Shown: positions 46,501 to 49,500 of the stretch, piece by piece
Layout of the letters: each line of letters begins with the position of its first letter
Position numbering within the stretch: the first letter of the stretch is position 1
Origin: Nocardia lijiangensis NBRC 108240
GTDB taxonomy: Bacteria > Actinomycetota > Actinomycetes > Mycobacteriales > Mycobacteriaceae
Length of the DNA: 51,871 nucleotides
Direction of reading: 5' to 3'
Assembly (NCBI RefSeq): GCF_001613045.1
Contig: NZ_BDBP01000075.1
Span: forward strand, 1-51,871
The notes under the pieces: model-generated
Seen by the model: only the letters and a program-made list of their open reading frames with translations
Told to the model about the DNA's origin: nothing
The model's database searches: none
Made by a program: the position numbers and the translations under genes

Positions 46501-49500
46501 GTTCATGGATCCCGTGGCTGAACAGTTCCTGCCATTCTTTGTCCGCGAGCTCGGGCTGAATGTCGATATCGATGATCCGACCGGCGTGACCACACATCTG
46601 CACTATGGGCCCGGGTTGCCGGTGTACACGTTGCTGCGGGCGACCGGTGATGGTCGCGGCCACTTTCACGTCGCGGTCGATGAGAACGGAGTGGTGCTGA
46701 ATCGTCCACTCCCCGAGGCGTCGCGCGCCGGTGCTTGGCTGGAGCCGACGGAGCATCGTGGGCCGGATCTCGAGGATGGCCCGCTGCGAGCGGTAAACGG
46801 TTGGGGGCCAGGATATTTCGAGGTTCATCCGAGCGGCGGCGAGCCGTGGATCGATGACGAGTTGGTGAACCTGTTCTCGGAATCCGACATTCAGGAAGCC
46901 GGCATTCGGTCCGCCGGATCGGTTGCCGTCGCCGCTGCGCCGGTAGCGGGCAGCGCGGATGCGGGCTCGCCCGCGGCTGCGGTGCTCCGACCGGAGTGGG
47001 CCCCTGCCACCGAGCCGCCGGATCAACCGGCGGTGATGCCCGCAGCTGCCGTGCACGGCATTTCGGGCGAATATCTTCTGGTTCCCGTCGTCGGCGACGA
47101 CCGATTTGTTGCGTTCGACGAGGGCAGCTCGTGTCGCGTCGTCATCGACTCGGACGGTCGCTACATCATTGATGAACCCAGCGATGAATTGGTGGTTCTG
47201 GAACGGGATCTGGTCGAAAAATACTTCGTGCGAGCAGCAGCCGACGACGGTACGGTGACGATGAATCCGCGCGTCCTCGGCAGGATCTACCGGGATCTCA
47301 GGGGCGAACTGCTGTGGCTGGCACCGGGTGTGGCCGCCGCGCGGCGTACCGGCGACGCCGCGGTGATCGAGGTCTACCACGCCGCGGAACGCCGGTGGCA
47401 GCGGATGGCTTCGCAGCCGCTCCCCCTGCGAGCCGAACCCATCACCGGTCCGCTGTGGCCACTGGGCGAAAACGGCGAGCTGTTGCCGCCGCGCCCCGCG
47501 GACTTCGCTCAGGGCGGTCTTGGTACGTGCTACCAGATAGCGAACTTCGTCGCCATGGTGCACTCCTATCCGCACCTACTCGACAGGCTGATCCGCTGGC
47601 ATCCTGAGGACAACACCTACAGTGTGCTGTTCTTCGCCGGTGACTGGGAGTTGTGGATACGGGTCGACAACGTCTTCTACGTCGATCGCGACGGTGAACT
47701 GCTCTACGCCGGGGGGCGCAGCAAGCCCTTGGCCATCGCGGTGTGGGAGAAGGCATGGGCGGCTTTCCAGGGCGGCGCATTCGGCTACGCCGGCGTTATC
47801 GGCGGGGACCCGGCAATGGCGGCGACGAGCCTGCTGCCACGCACGGCACCGGGGTGGCGCGCGCCGCAGTCTCGCCGCGGTACCTCGGAATTGATTCTGG
47901 CAGATCCAACACTGCTGGATCGCGACACGTTGGCCGAGCTCTTGACATCGGATGGCGCACCGGGCGACGGTCTCGCTCAATTGATTCTGGAGTGGTCGCC
48001 GCACGATTGGCCGGACGACCCGATAGTGGATTCCCATCGGGACAACGGTCGCGCCGATTTCGTGAACTTCGTGCATTTCGTGCTGCTGCCCGAGGTCCGG
48101 TGGCAGATCGGCGAACAGATGCGCATCGCCGCGTCCAGCCCGGCGCACCTCGCGGAGATGGACCGCCACGAATTGGTGGAACTGTTCGGAAGTACGGGCC
48201 TCGCGCAGGTGATCGAGGACTTGCGGCCGATCATCGAGCAGCAGCGCGGCGCGCACAACCCCGCGTTCGACATGTCGGACCCGTTGGCGTTCTCGGGGTT
48301 CGTGCACGGCCACTTGAAACGTGCGCTCGATCGCATGCAAACGCATCTGCGGCAGTGGGATTCGGGCGACCCCCTGTCCGACACCCGCGTCGCCGAGTGG
48401 TTGGCCGGTAGATGCCACGAGCTCCGTTCCCGGGGTGATCTGGTGGTTCTGGGGACCCGCACGCGCGCCGATGGCAGCGAGGAGCACCCGCGTACCGGCT
48501 TGGCTCACAACCACTCATACGCCCTCGACCACGTTCAGTGGGAATCGGGCAGGGCCACCGGCGTGCAGGTACGTGATCCGCACAGGCCGGCCGAGCTGAT
48601 CTTCGTGCCGCTGTCCGAGTTGCACCAGTTCAACTGGCTCAACACATTCGGAGTCGGCAGCGGGTGGGTATTCGGGTCGGGGGAGTCGAGCCACTTCTCG
48701 GCGGCGACCTCGAGATCGGAGACCGCGGCAGCCGGGCACGAGGGCAGGGGCATGAACGCGCATGCCGAACGTGGGCGTCCCGCCCCGCCGGAACCGAGGC
48801 CGTCCTCGTTCGTCTCCGAATACACGCTGGTGACACCGCATTCGGCCGAATCCATTGCCGCCATGTCTGCTGAGGAGAGGCTGCGCTCGGGACCCTTTGC
48901 CACGCGCGATATGTGGAACGTGGAGAAAGGGCAGGTCTCAGACGATGGCACTGCGCTCTCCTTTCCGCGCTTCCGTGTGGCTCGGCCGGTGGTTGTGGAT
49001 CAGCACCCGATGTTGCGGGTATCGGGTGATGGTTCGATCGCGCTGACTCAGGCCAGTCGCTTCGCAAAGGATTTCTACGCCATCCCGGAGGTCGTCGAGC
49101 AGGCGTCGAAGGCCTTGGCGCAGGCGGGTAGCAACATGCGCCTGACGCTGGACGAAGAGACGTACGTCGAGTTCGTTCACAACGGGCAGAAGAAGCGGCT
49201 CCTCCGGGTCACACCGGCATTCCGCACCAGGCCAACGGACGTATGCCGCGACTTCTCCGAGCAGGTTCTGGGTGGATCACATACGCACATGGTTCTCTTC
49301 GACACTCGTTCCGAGGCGCTGGGCGGCACCGGGGCGGTGGCGATCGCGCCGATCGATATCAAGTCCGGCCGTGAGGTGGCCGGTACGCATCATCTGGCGG
49401 AGTATCTGGTCAGGGCAGCGGACGATCCCGAGCTCGACTCCGTGATCCCGGAATCGGCGGTCATCGCGGTTTCGCGCGCCGACGACGAGCCCGAGTCCGC

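Noticed and set aside
45458..47575. A 705-residue minus-strand reading frame
   Set aside because: Antisense of the OTU-like and calpain-like regions; no protein-like features.
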